Shown in pieces: positions 9,601 to 20,101 of a DNA stretch of 25,000 nucleotides. The stretch comes from Chromera velia. Lineage: Eukaryota; Sar; Chromeraceae. Both the position numbers and the translations under genes were made by a program. The notes below the pieces were generated by a model that saw only the letters and a list, made by a program, of their open reading frames with translations, searched no databases and was not told the origin of the DNA. The stretch covers positions 24,348 to 49,347 of the forward strand of contig JAHBMJ010001998.1 in NCBI GenBank assembly GCA_018398765.1, written 5' to 3'. Within the stretch, counting starts at the first letter, position 1. Every line of letters begins with the position of its first letter.

Positions 9601-10881
9601 TCACACCTGTGCAGCTGCCCATTCGTGCCTCCCGATACACAGTGCTGTGGCGAGCACTGAGAGGAACAGAAACGGCTGGGAGGATGCCATATACCTGACG
9701 TCATTACCGAAAGGATCCGGAATCAACAGTGTCGTCTGGAAGAAAATCTGGGGCACCATTGCCAATAGGACCACCAGTGCATACGTCTGCTCACCTATTG
9801 ACGCTAGATAGGCGGCAGTCGCCAACTGGGCGGCGTCTGGGACCATCGCAGCTATCCATTTTGCCGCGTCTGCACCCACGAGTACTGGGATTGACTTCAG
9901 TCCAAACTTTTTGTCCCCCTCCATGGACTTGAAGTCATTCACGATCCCCGCCCCAATCCCGGCCAGTGACAGAAGTACAGGCACTCCAAAGTGTGCCACT
10001 GGATGGTCAAAAGAATCCCGAAAGACGGCGAACCCGCACCACCACGGCAACGAGATGTAGCAGAGACCGATGGCCAGGTCTCCCACCCATCCGTTTTGCT
10101 TCAGCTTCAAAGGGGGTGCAGAATAGATGTACGAGACCAAATAGCCCAACAGTGCGATTCCTAGCACCGTAGGCTGTTGATGGCCTGACCACCAATCGAG
10201 CGCCCCCGCCAAGAGAGTCCCTCCGAGAAAGAGTGCCCAGAGCTGTTGGAACACCTCTTCCTTCGAAATCGCACCCGAGGGGATGGGACGATGAGGTTCG
10301 TTGATCGCATCAATCTCCCTATCGTACCAGTCGTTGATGGTCTGGGCGAATCCCTCGCTGAAGGGCCCCGCAAGCACAACCGCAAGGAACCCCTTCACGG
10401 CGTCCTCCAACCCAAGCGCGGCATTGCGGTCGGAGACGTCCAGTGGGTTCCAGATCCAGTGGTAGTTCCCTGATGCTGCGGCCCCACACATAACCACTAG
10501 TGACAAGGGAACCCAGGTGATTGGCTTCGTGAGCTGGAGACGGATCTTCCATTTGTCTGTGGCGGAGAAGGAAGCGTCCTTAATCCCTAGGAGACGCCTT
10601 GTGTCTGAGTCGAAAACGTCATTGTTGTTTTTCTTCTTTTTCTCGTCAGATGCAGAATCTGACTTGCTCCAACGAAATACAGGCTCCTGGGCAGGTGGAA
10701 GAGAGCTGTTTCCGGTTTTCCTGAGGATTAGGCTTGGCAAGCCTTGACTGGCATCCCGTACTGTTCGTCTTGAACTCGGAGACGTGGAGACGGCAACAAA
10801 CGCAGCTGCAACGTTGGACGCGAGGGCAACGGCTGACACGAGAAAAGTTGCGACTAGCATTGTTCTCTGCTCTCGAATCAT
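9601..10881 (-). CDS. chlG: Chlorophyll synthase, plastid-targeted
   Basis: Esterifies chlorophyllide with a phytyl or geranylgeranyl tail, the last step of chlorophyll a synthesis, in the thylakoid membrane; UbiA prenyltransferase family. The 426-residue, intronless frame contains the first Asp motif NDWYDREIDAINEPHRPIPS (residues 183-202), YSAPPLKLKQNGW (253-265) and YISLPWWCG (275-283), all characteristic of ChlG, and the second Asp-rich motif NDFKSMEGDKKFG (315-327), with hydrophobic helices throughout. The first 30 residues form a signal peptide (LVATFLVSAVALAS) ending AAAFVAVS, where Phe after Ala is typical of red-lineage complex plastid leaders; a Ser/Arg-rich transit peptide follows to about residue 70. 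Met8 is an alternative start that keeps the signal peptide. The gene is divergent from 11438-11947. Confidence 0.97.
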   Translation of the reverse strand: MIREQRTMLVATFLVSAVALASNVAAAFVAVSTSPSSRRTVRDASQGLPSLILRKTGNSSLPPAQEPVFRWSKSDSASDEKKKKNNNDVFDSDTRRLLGIKDASFSATDKWKIRLQLTKPITWVPLSLVVMCGAAASGNYHWIWNPLDVSDRNAALGLEDAVKGFLAVVLAGPFSEGFAQTINDWYDREIDAINEPHRPIPSGAISKEEVFQQLWALFLGGTLLAGALDWWSGHQQPTVLGIALLGYLVSYIYSAPPLKLKQNGWVGDLAIGLCYISLPWWCGFAVFRDSFDHPVAHFGVPVLLSLAGIGAGIVNDFKSMEGDKKFGLKSIPVLVGADAAKWIAAMVPDAAQLATAAYLASIGEQTYALVVLLAMVPQIFFQTTLLIPDPFGNDVRYMASSQPFLFLSVLATALCIGRHEWAAAQV

Positions 10882-11437
10882 TCGAGGAGTGGCTCTTTTC
10901 TATCAGTATTCGTCCATATATGTATGCAGCCGCTCATACAGATCGACGAATGATGCATTTCTTCAGCGTCTTTCAAAGTCTATAAGTCTATCAAAGGCTT
11001 TCTTTTTCGACGCGACGGTCGACGTCAAATTCGATCGAAGGGCCGCGCGGTGTCGCCGCGCGCGCGGAGACGCGCGCGCGGGGTCCATGAGGCGCTGGGT
11101 CCGCCGCCGCCCGGCGGTCATTCGGGCCGGCCGTCTCTGCCGGCACATTTTCAGACATTGAATGATTGTCAGAATTTGTCAGATCATTGCTGTCGTAGCA
11201 TTGTCGTAGCTGCTGTCACGATCGCGGTATTCATACTGCTTTCTGTGTCAAGTGTGCTTGCGACATGCTTGCGACATCTTGTCTCTCCCGGTGTGCGACA
11301 GTGTAAATTTAAAGCAAGAAATACGTCTCGCAGGGCCCCTCTTCAAGACCATTTCATGAACGTGCACTGAATTGATCGTCTCATTCATTCAAGGAGGGGG
11401 CGCGTTTTCTGGTCATTTTTTCGTACGGTCCGGAAGC
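10882..11437. promoter_or_regulatory. Divergent intergenic spacer, putative bidirectional promoter
   Basis: The 556-bp gap between the two divergent start codons contains a strongly CpG-rich core (about 11040-11135, alternating GC such as CGCGCGCGG) flanked by ordinary sequence. No clear TATA box serves either gene. Its use as a shared promoter is inferred from position and composition. Confidence 0.5.
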
Positions 11438-11947
11438 ATGATTCGCGGCATTGTTAGGTCTGTGGGTGGAGTGCGTAGACTGGGTCAGGCTGGTGCCTGC
11501 AGGTCGTTTTGTGCTGCGCCCTCGAACTTGACCGTAGTGAAGGATATGGAGACGTTTAAGTCAGCAGTGCAGGGGGGGGAGAAACTTGTGGTTGCCTGGT
11601 ACAATGCCAAATTCTCCCTTTGGGGGAAGATCCTGGAACCCGAGTTCCAAAAGATGGCAGCCTCCTATCCGCAGCACTCCTTTCTCCAAGTAGACGTTGA
11701 TGAGTGTCCGCGTGCTGCGTATGACGCGGAGGTGGTGGATGTTCCCTCTGTCGCCCTGATGTACAACGACACGGCGTGGCGGCAGCTGATCGAGCCTGAG
11801 GGAAAAGAGAAGTTCAGTGAAGTGCTGAACAAGGCCAAGGAGGCCATCGATAAGTTCCAAGTTCCAAAAGACGCAGAGAACATTCCAGAAATGAAGGTAC
11901 TCAGAGACAACCTCTGGGCAGAAGACTATGGGTACACCACCAGGTGA
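11438..11947 (+). CDS. Mitochondrial thioredoxin-fold protein lacking the CxxC active site
   Basis: 169 residues from the first ATG in frame (upstream in-frame codons have no ATG). Residues 1-24 are Arg-rich, lack acidic residues and end RSF|CAAP, a typical mitochondrial presequence. The body follows the thioredoxin order: VVAWYNAKFSLWGKILEP (51-68) sits where VxFWAxWCGPCKxxAP is expected, then FLQVDVDEC (82-90) and VPSVALMY with the cis-Pro (102-109). Both catalytic cysteines are absent (FSLWGK instead of WCGPCK), so it should not act as a disulfide reductase. A structural or assembly role in a mitochondrial complex is a guess. The C-terminus (NIPEMKVLRDNLWAEDYGY) has no counterpart in thioredoxins that I recognise. 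No intron is needed. Confidence 0.85.
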   Translation: MIRGIVRSVGGVRRLGQAGACRSFCAAPSNLTVVKDMETFKSAVQGGEKLVVAWYNAKFSLWGKILEPEFQKMAASYPQHSFLQVDVDECPRAAYDAEVVDVPSVALMYNDTAWRQLIEPEGKEKFSEVLNKAKEAIDKFQVPKDAENIPEMKVLRDNLWAEDYGYTTR

Positions 11948-12609
11948 CCAGCTCGACCTTTGTGGTTCCGTCTCCTCCCTTCCTTCATTCCTTTCTCTGT
12001 CAGAATCCGTATCCGACTCGTCTCGTCTCTCCACGCCCTTCCTCCTCTACAGTACATAAACGGTGAGAGAAAGCAGGGGGGGGGGCTTCTCTCCACCTCT
12101 CTTGCTTGTGTCGCCTGCGTGTGTGCCTTGCTGACGCTGACTGGTGTCGCAGGCAGTGCGAGCGACGGAAATTACTGGCTGACTGTACGGAGGGAAGAGA
12201 GAACGAGACGCATCGAAAAGAGAGGGGGGGGAGGGGGCGTCGTTCCCTCTGCAAAGGGATAGACGAGACAGCGAAGTAGAGGCACAGTGTGACGGAGGCT
12301 AGTTTCCATGATGTCAATTCTTTAAGTTCCTCTTTTGAGACATCGGCCCGCCAGGGAGACTTGTCTGTGCCTTTGTGACCACACAGAAAAGCCGCAGACA
12401 TGAGTACGGCATCAACAATATTCGTATTCTGGTGAGTTCAATTCAAAAAGCGATAGGAATGGAAATCTGTTTTACACTTGCTTCTTTTTTTCTCCCTTGT
12501 TCATTTTGCGAGACTGTGCTTTCTCCCGTCCTCCTCCTGTGTCAGTCCTGGCTGAGTGTCGTTCTCCAGGGTGGGTCCCTGCCGTTTTTCTCGCGTCTCC
12601 CTTCAGTCA
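11948..12609. other. 3' flank of the thioredoxin-like gene, no gene seen
   Basis: Pyrimidine-rich then G-rich sequence with no convincing reading frame. It probably includes the 3' untranslated region of the upstream gene. Confidence 0.45.
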
Positions 12610-12625
12610 GTGTGTGTGTGTGGGG

Positions 12626-12716
<91 letters not shown>

Positions 12717-12864
12717 ATGTGTGTGTGTGTGTGTGTATGTGTGTGTGTGTGTCTTTGAGTGAGTGAGTGAGTGAGTGTGTGAGTGTGTGTGTGTGTGAGT
12801 GTGAGTGTGTGTGTGTCTATGTGTGAGTGTGTGTGTGTATGTGTGTGTGTGAGTGAGTGTGTTA

Positions 12865-12905
<41 letters not shown>

Positions 12906-12907
12906 TT
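12610..12907. repeat. Long compound (TG)n / (GTGA)n / (TC)n microsatellite
   Basis: About 300 bp of TG repeats with a short TC run (12627-12642), a GAGT array (about 12757-12776) and mixed GTGTGAGT units, ending in GA repeats. Frames through it give Cys-Val or His-Thr polymers and are artefacts. Confidence 0.97.
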
Positions 12908-13943
12908 GTGGCCGTGGGGCTTTCCCGCCATGTATCTCCTGTGTCTGTTTTGTTCATTTTTTTCTATATTTTTTTATGATCCTGTTCTAGCTTGTAGTAT
13001 AGTTTCTTTTCTAAGTTTTTTTATAAGTACAATTTAGTCCGTTTCTTTCTACTACATCTTTGCCCTAGCTTTTGCCATTCATGCGTTTATGAATGAATGA
13101 AGTTGGCTTTGCTAGAGTGGAGCCGTGCTCCCAGCAGCCCATGTTCATGCAAGAGATCGTCAATCACTCAACTCTAGAGATAAGGCTAAGCGCGAGATCC
13201 CCTGAAGTGCTCGCTTGGTATGTATATTTTTTAATTTTTTTTTTATTTAAGAATAAAATGAAGCTTTGATTGATTATATATGTTTTTGAATTGATTCATT
13301 GATTGTATTTGACTGTTCTATGTTTTAGTTACATTTTAGTGACTCGAGTCTGACTTTCATTACGTTTCAACTTGTAAGCTGTTGACTAGAGCTGTTGATT
13401 GATTAAATGATTGACTGATTGATAATTGATTTACATGCATTGCTATAATTGATAAAATTAATACAATTTTGAGCTTATCTTATGTAACTGCGGTCCATGA
13501 TCGATTTTAAACTTGTTCCACACATACATTTTGGACTACCAAGTTACCAACTTTCGAGCTCACCTCGAATATGGCGGTGAACTTTTGAAAAAGGACGATC
13601 TTACAGTACTATATAGTCTATAGTCCAACCTTCTCCCGCCCATGTGACACTTTTTGCACAGAGAGTCTCAAGAGTGACAAAAACACATAGTTTGTGTACT
13701 CCCGTCAGCGCGCAATACGCGCCCGCTCTCATGTAGTAGTACATGTATAAGATTGCCCCGGCAGGTCGCCGCACTCCATGACTTCGATCGATGCTCTCGT
13801 GTCTGCGCCGAGGACACTCTCTCTCATACAGTTAAAGAGCTCGCAGAGAAGCAACGGGACTGACATCCGGAACTGCAGCTTCGAGTTCCACTTTCTGGAT
13901 TGCGGGTTGCCTCAGAATTCAAACACATATATACATGCATTCA
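12908..13943. other. AT-rich intergenic stretch
   Basis: Low-complexity AT-rich sequence with repeated TTGATTGATT words around 13270-13440. No coding signal until the candidate signal-peptide exon at 13944. Confidence 0.45.
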
Positions 13944-15982
13944 ATGAGCACCAGACTGAGCATCTGGATCCTTCTCATCGCAGGTCCGCTTTGTTGCATG
14001 GATGCGTACTTGTTGACAGATGCATGCGCAAGGGTCCTTCGGCGGCCTTGGAGTGCGCAGGGCTCCGACGTTTCCATCTCTGGAATTGTCCCCGTGTTTC
14101 TCTTTGAATGAGTGCATGCGCCAGCAATATTCAATGACATTGTCAGTCTGGCTGAAATTCTCATTCGCTGTGACAGTTCGCAGATGAACGCCCGCAGTCC
14201 AGGACTCCCGCATTCATTCACTCAGGTTCATGCAACTTTCCTTGACATGCCATCTGACTTGGTCGCCTGTCTCGTTGCCCTGCTTTCGACACTGAATCAG
14301 TCACGAATTAGCAGTGCACAAGTATCCCAGGCCATGAAGGACATGCAAGTGTTCACTTGCATGCATTTTTGAAACGTCTGCTCTCCCATCCAAATGAATG
14401 GCGGTCAGCCATTCATGCAATCAGTCGGTCATGCAGTCAGTCAGTGACTCCCCCGTTCCCCCCCCCCCTCTCTCTGTTGGCGGTGTGTGCGTGTGTCCGT
14501 CCGTCTGTTTAGGAAGAAAAACAAAGAACCTATAGTCTGTCTATCTGTCTACCAGTCTGCATCTGCCTAGGTGTCTTTAAGCGGGTAAATATATCAGGAA
14601 GTCAGCTAGGTCCTCAGGCATTCACCAGGCTCTTCATTGCTTGGCTGTTCGATCTCTCAAGCAAAAGTAGACACATGCTAAAGCAAATCGGCACCAAGCA
14701 GCAGCAATGCATGCATGCACTGTGACTTCTTCATTTTCTTGTCCGACCTCCCCTACCGTCCTGTCTGCCTCGATCCTCGCAGGCCTATTCCACAAGGTGA
14801 GGGCCCAGGGATGCGATTCAGTCTTGTGTCCTGTGGAAGAACCTTTCTGCCTCGAGGATCCCAACGGAGTCGCCGTGTGCTGTCCCGGCACCACCCAGGG
14901 AGCTCTGACTCTGTGTCCCACCCCGACAGGGAGTGTGTGCTGTGACGCCGGCATGGGCCGGAGCTGTGTCACTTCGGCTTCAGAGGGCATTTCTCTGTGC
15001 TGTAATCCAGGGAGCACTGTGGTCTGTGAAGGATCGTGCTGCAGTCCCGGTACAAGCTGCTCAGACTGTGGAGATGGCACGAGCAAGTGCTGCTTTGTGG
15101 CGGGGGGGGAAAGCTGTTCGTTTGGTTTGTGCTGCCCTCCCGGGGGTGCTCGGTGTGGAGACAGCTGCTGCGGTGACCCCTCCTCAACGACCCCCATATG
15201 CGTCAATGAAGAATGTTGCCCGAAGGCTCGAGCCTGCACAGACCCCCCCAACTGCTGCGAGTCTGGACTCGAGTGCGCAGGTGCGGCAGGCAGTGAAGAG
15301 TGCTGCCCAAGTGCCCTGAGATGCACAGCAAATGCAGCACCCCCACAGTTTCTGTCTCCAGGTTCATTTTTCTGTTGTGACGACGACAACGTTTGCACTG
15401 ACGACGTGTGTGTCGACAATGCCGCGCCAGGGGCCCGTTGCGAGTCGACCAACAATGCCGCCTCTTGTGAGGACGGAAACGTGTGCACAGGACCGGACAT
15501 GTGCTCTGGGGGGGCATGCCTTTCGGGCCCTCCGTTGACAGGGACCGGGTGCGACGACAGCGATCCTTGTACGGAGAACGATCAGTGTAACGATTCAGGC
15601 GGGTGCATGGGCACACCTGCGAATGCTCCGCCTCCCTCTGGTAGGTCGGCATGGCCCAGACATGCAGACAGCATGCATGGCCGCCTTGTGTCTTGATGCA
15701 AAACAAGACCTCTATTGAGTCCTGAGTCCGTTCCGACACCCTCCTTGCCACCGCTCCGTTTCCGTTTCCAGCTCGACTTGCAGCTCTCTATGTCACGATC
15801 ATGAATTCCTTCTGTCTGTCTCCGAAGACCATCAATCACATCGAGTCACAGAGGAACGACGCCACACCCTCAGTAAGCCGCTACCTCAGATGCAGTAATT
15901 CGAGATGTTACACGCACGTACACACTTCTGCACACAGGCATACACACACACACACGCACGCACGCACGCACGCACCCACACG

Positions 15983-16023
<41 letters not shown>

Positions 16024-16314
16024 TTCTCTGCAGGGTGTGCTGAGGTGCTCCCAGAGGCTCTCGCAGCGTGTTGCCTTCCTGACGGTGAATGCAGAGACCT
16101 GAGCTCCCAAGACTGCGCAGGTCGGTCAGTGAGGTCGGATCGAAGTCGGATGGATAAATAGTCAGCTTCATGTACACGGACAGATGTCCCGTAGAGGAAC
16201 GCACGCATGGACAGACAGGGGCACAGGTAGCTAGGCAGAATGAAGGACCGATCAAGAAACAGACAAAAGGATGATCGAACTGCCACGGAAGAGGAGAGGA
16301 ATGATGAGATGAAG

Positions 16315-16389
<75 letters not shown>

Positions 16390-16805
16390 ACGCAAGAAAG
16401 GAAGAAAGGAGGAAGCAAATGAAGGAAGAAAAGGGGAACGAACAGGAGGTTCAATGAAAGAACAGACGGGGGAAAAGAATCACACAAAGGAGGAGGGAGA
16501 GAGAGAGAGGGTGTGGGACTGCTTTTCGCACTGATACAGTTTCCAGACAGCTAGATGAAGCACTGACCTCCATCCATGGCTTGTGTATGTCATCATATAT
16601 TTTAAGTCTCGTTCATTCACGTTGCTCCAAATCACTGTCATATCAATCAACTGCATGTTCTCTGCTGCAAGGTACCGCTTTGACCAGATTTTTGTTCGGT
16701 TAATATGTTCGGTTGGAGTGCGTGGGGTTTGTGACTAGCTCGACTTTCTTCAGTCGCTTTTCATACATCCGGGGGTTCTCTGGTGCCTGTATATGGGGGG
16801 CAACT

Positions 16806-16878
<73 letters not shown>

Positions 16879-17493
16879 CGAACAATGGTGAGCGCAATTC
16901 TGCTGTGAGTTGCGATACACCGTCTCTTGTCCCTATCTGCGGCACAGACGAAACAGGCGATAGCAGCGGGGCGTGTTGTTCGGGTTCTGAATGCTCAGTT
17001 GTGCCTGAGGCGGAGTGTGAAGGTATGTGGGTGATGGCGTGGGGGGGTTGGTCTGAGTTCGATCATTTCGATCTAAATGAATGCAAATTCATTGACTGTC
17101 CACATCGATCGATCAATGTATACGCTTAATATAGTATTGAGAGAGCTAAATGTTTTTTCGTGTTCTCTTGTTGACTTTTGCAACTATCTTTCCTTCCTGC
17201 CATGCAATTGTTCCCATGGTCTTTCTCATTTTGTGCCTTAATTCTTTTTTGCAGCCGCGGACGGAAAGTACCAAGGGAACTCCACGAAGTGTTCGAAATT
17301 TTCCTGTCTTTTCACTGACCTCTTCAACGAAGGAGAAGACCCTGAAGCAAAGCTCAAGTCGCTGTTTCGATTCGGGAGGGGAACGGGAAAGGAAAGGAAC
17401 TCCCAGGATCAGCCTGAGGGGGGTAAACTTCTCGACTTCGACGGAGATATTCTAGAGAAACTCAAAGAGGCTCTCAAATTCACTGGAGGATGA
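13944..17493 (+). CDS. Secreted cysteine-rich protein, five phase-1-joined exons
   Basis: Proposed exons are 13944-13983, 14783-15640, 16034-16120, 16879-17022 and 17255-17493, about 455 residues. All four introns fall in phase 1, and every internal exon is a multiple of three. Exon 1 (MSTRLSIWILLIAG) supplies a hydrophobic signal segment joined to LFHKVRAQ|GC, giving a plausible signal peptidase site; this exon is the least certain (donor GTCCGC). Exon 2 has eleven Cys-Cys pairs plus acidic Cys repeats (DDDNVCTDDVC, EDGNVCTG, DDSDPCTENDQC). Exons 3 to 5 carry ACCLPDGEC, ACCSGSECSVVPEAECEG and DGKYQGNSTKCSKFSC, resembling the CCxPDGxC...C...GxYxGxxTxC repeats of secreted bacterial and algal proteins. 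The C-terminus ends KEALKFTGG and stops at TGA 17491. Function is unknown; a cell-surface or matrix protein is likely. A start at ATG 14707 would avoid exon 1. Confidence 0.75.
15936..16020. repeat. (CA)n microsatellite in intron 2 of the cysteine-rich gene
   Basis: CA repeats with CGCA interruptions, ending about a dozen bases before the acceptor TTTCTCTGCAG of the exon at 16034. Confidence 0.95.
16319..16393. repeat. (GA)n microsatellite
   Basis: GA-dinucleotide run with AAAG interruptions, inside the third intron (16121-16878) of the cysteine-rich gene; the surrounding purine-rich stretch continues to about 16510. Confidence 0.95.
16808..16876. repeat. (TG)n microsatellite abutting a splice acceptor
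   Basis: TG repeats run without a break into GTGTGCAG, the acceptor of the exon at 16879. The repeat therefore replaces the usual pyrimidine tract. Confidence 0.95.
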
Positions 17494-18556
17494 ATCAGGT
17501 GTGAAAAAGCCAGTGTGAATGGGATCGATAGAGGCAAGCCCTCGAACGTCAGTTCTAGGGCCCGGGTTCTGGCGGCGGAGGTCCACGGTAAAAGGCCATC
17601 GCTGACCGAGATAGTTCGAAAAGCGTCAAATACAACTAAAATAATAAAACGGCACTCGCGTGGGTATCGAGTACTCGCAGTCGCTGTGAGATTGTTATGG
17701 GGTATGAGTGTTCAAGTTGTTTACAGATGACATCTCTTCACAAAATTCATTAAAGTGCATGATGCCGATTGACGCTTATACAGTCTGTAATAACAAATTT
17801 GTCAACAATGCATTGTGGCTCATTATTACCAATGGTTGCCTAGTACAGCAAAAAACTTAGTACAATTATTAAACACTTTAAGTTGGCCGCTATATCAAAA
17901 AAAGTGCCAGCCTCGGTACCACTGTGGAGTCGTAACCGATGTTTTAGTAGTACAGTTTTACTTTATCACTTTAGTTATCAATACTCATTTGTATGCCAGT
18001 GGATGCAGTTTGAATCATATAAGTTGGTTTCTTTCCTGAACGTAGTCCTAAATAAATTTCTTTGTAAATTTCTAGGATTTTTGTTTTTGTTGAGCTTATG
18101 ATTAACCACAATCTAGACCAAAATTGTTATTGAATTGTTTATCTAGCACCTTATGGAACAAGCTTTAAAATTTCAGCTTATAGCATGCAATGTATTATGC
18201 AACTGTTAAAGCTATCATGATCAAATTAACAACTCATTCATTAATGTAGTATAGTACTAATAATAGTCTCATTTTATTTTAAAGTCGTCTTAAAATTTTT
18301 GATTATGAAATTCTTATTACGTTTTTCCTCTTACTTGCAAATCCATTATAACTTTGTTTCATATCTAATGTGCCCATGTATATATGCCTAACATTCTCAT
18401 TTTATAGATGTTTTAACAAAAGATGGTTAAACGTTTTGAAGGTCCAACGAACAGTGATATGAACAGTCATACAACCAGATTTGAATTTCGCTCACCATTG
18501 TTTGATGCCACTTTTTAAGAATATGCCAGTCTCAATGCTGGTCATCATAAGAATGA
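17494..18556. other. Convergent AT-rich intergenic spacer
   Basis: Lies between the 3' ends of the plus-strand cysteine-rich gene and the minus-strand kinase-repeat locus. Strongly AT-rich from about 17620 to 18540, with no recognisable gene, RNA or element. Both polyadenylation regions should lie here. Confidence 0.5.
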
Positions 18557-19723
18557 TCACGCAAGAACCTCTGAAGGTTGAAGACGGTCTTCTTCTCTTG
18601 CTGCCCCGTTCTCTCTCTCCAACTTAGCGGTAATGGCAGCCCCCCTCAGCAGCTTCCCCCCTCTACGCCTGGGACCAACACTTCCCCCATCGGTGTCTAC
18701 ATGACTGGAGTGTCGCTCTGCTTTAGCAACAGTCTCTGGCACCTCCTCCGCCTCTGCTCTGATACCCCCCGAAACCCCTGAAAGGTTTTCCTCTTCTTTA
18801 TTTTTCGGAAACGGGTAGACCACCTTCTCGGTCGATGCAGCCAGGGACCCCCACACATACGTCCCCTCTTTCAGTTCCCCCATGATCTGGTTGCCTACCA
18901 GCTCATCTTTGTGCTTGCCGTTTTTGAAATAAGGGATGTTTCGGAGGTCGTCAGACAGATCGAAGGCTAAAAATTTCAGCTTATTTGACAGGGTTTCCAG
19001 AATTTTAGGCTGCTGCTCTGTCGTTTTCTTCCCCTCCTCCCACTTGGTCGCTTGGACAATTCCAAAGTCCAACAACTTGAATCGACCCCCCGTGTCCACC
19101 CCTGCATTTTCAAAATGACTGTCCACCTGGTTGTACCCCCCCATGAAAAATTTTTCTGTGAGGCCCAGAAGGCTTTTCTGTGCGTCTGGTGTGAAGATCA
19201 GATTCTTGTCACCTGCTTCATCAATCGCCGCGCTCACCGACATCTGCAGCTGCTTCATGAGGACAAATCCATAGTCAAGACCGTTGACGTCGCAAAACCA
19301 AGCACCATACACTTTTGGCCCGACCCCCATTTCCCCCGCTTCTCTCCCAATGCACATTTCTCTCAGTGCGTCCTCGTGGGCACTTTCTGCAGACACGGTA
19401 AAATCTGCAGACAGGGGGGACGCCCAGCCACAGTTCATGAAGTGCTTGAGGGCGTACGTCTTTCCCGTCTCCAGGCCGGAGTAGAGATTCCCATGGCTGC
19501 TGCTGTCTGAGGGGTCGACAGTCACAGACTCCACTTGTCCAAACGCCCCCTCCCCCAGGCTTTTATGTGAGAGGAGACCTGGGTGGCAGTCCTCTATGCG
19601 TGCGGCTTCAATCGTCTTTTTTGGGGGAGGGGAAGAGAAGCAGCTCGTCAACTCCCCTCCTCTTTCGTCAGCAGCGTTGAAAATCTTCTGTTGGATCTCT
19701 TCTGGAGAGAGGCCTTGATGGGT
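18557..19723 (-). CDS. Kinase-like repeat 4 (terminal exon)
   Basis: The exon starts at ACC after TTTATGCAG and reads TxQGLSPEEIQ; the stop is TGA at 18559-18557, giving 388 residues. It keeps LGEGAFGQV (Gly-rich loop), YALKHF (Lys), LREMCIGREAGE (candidate helix-C Glu), QVDSHFEN (catalytic loop: Asp and Asn kept, His of HxD replaced by Gln) and LLDFGI. It is the most divergent unit: FMNCGWASPLSADF replaces the FDAGGWVSPAADF type. The usual linker is missing; after PFPKNKEEE it has its own 70-residue charged tail (GPRRRGGKLLRG, then LQPSEVLA), as expected for the last exon. Confidence 0.8.
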   Translation of the reverse strand, partial: THQGLSPEEIQQKIFNAADERGGELTSCFSSPPPKKTIEAARIEDCHPGLLSHKSLGEGAFGQVESVTVDPSDSSSHGNLYSGLETGKTYALKHFMNCGWASPLSADFTVSAESAHEDALREMCIGREAGEMGVGPKVYGAWFCDVNGLDYGFVLMKQLQMSVSAAIDEAGDKNLIFTPDAQKSLLGLTEKFFMGGYNQVDSHFENAGVDTGGRFKLLDFGIVQATKWEEGKKTTEQQPKILETLSNKLKFLAFDLSDDLRNIPYFKNGKHKDELVGNQIMGELKEGTYVWGSLAASTEKVVYPFPKNKEEENLSGVSGGIRAEAEEVPETVAKAERHSSHVDTDGGSVGPRRRGGKLLRGAAITAKLERENGAAREEDRLQPSEVLA

Positions 19724-19731
19724 CTGCATAA

Positions 19732-19762
<31 letters not shown>

Positions 19763-20056
19763 AGTCAGTGAGAAGGGAAAGGAGGTGTGACTCCATTTCT
19801 CTACAGTTTGTGTGGTCAGTAACGCGATCAGCCACTTCTCTTCTCGCTGACTTCCTCATGCACCCATTCATCCACTCACCCACTTGCCTGCTCACTCAGT
19901 CACGAGCTTGATGACCAATGCAACCCCCCACACAATCCGGTAATTCACTATTTCAACTCACTTGCTGAGTGACTGCAGGAATCTCTCAGAACCTCACCTA
20001 ATCGCCCACAAGCTCGATTGCTCAGACGACTTTGGAGTCACTGGCAGCCCATTCTG

Positions 20057-20101
<45 letters not shown>

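Noticed and set aside
12375-13037. Cys/Val-rich and His/Thr-rich frames
   Set aside because: Translations of TG microsatellite DNA with no independent coding evidence.
14707-14782. ATG at 14707 as the true start of the cysteine-rich protein
   Set aside because: The stretch up to 14782 looks like a pyrimidine-rich acceptor region (ending CCTCGCAG), and a phase-1 acceptor there matches all other introns. The upstream exon at 13944 gives a better signal peptide, although 14707 cannot be fully excluded.
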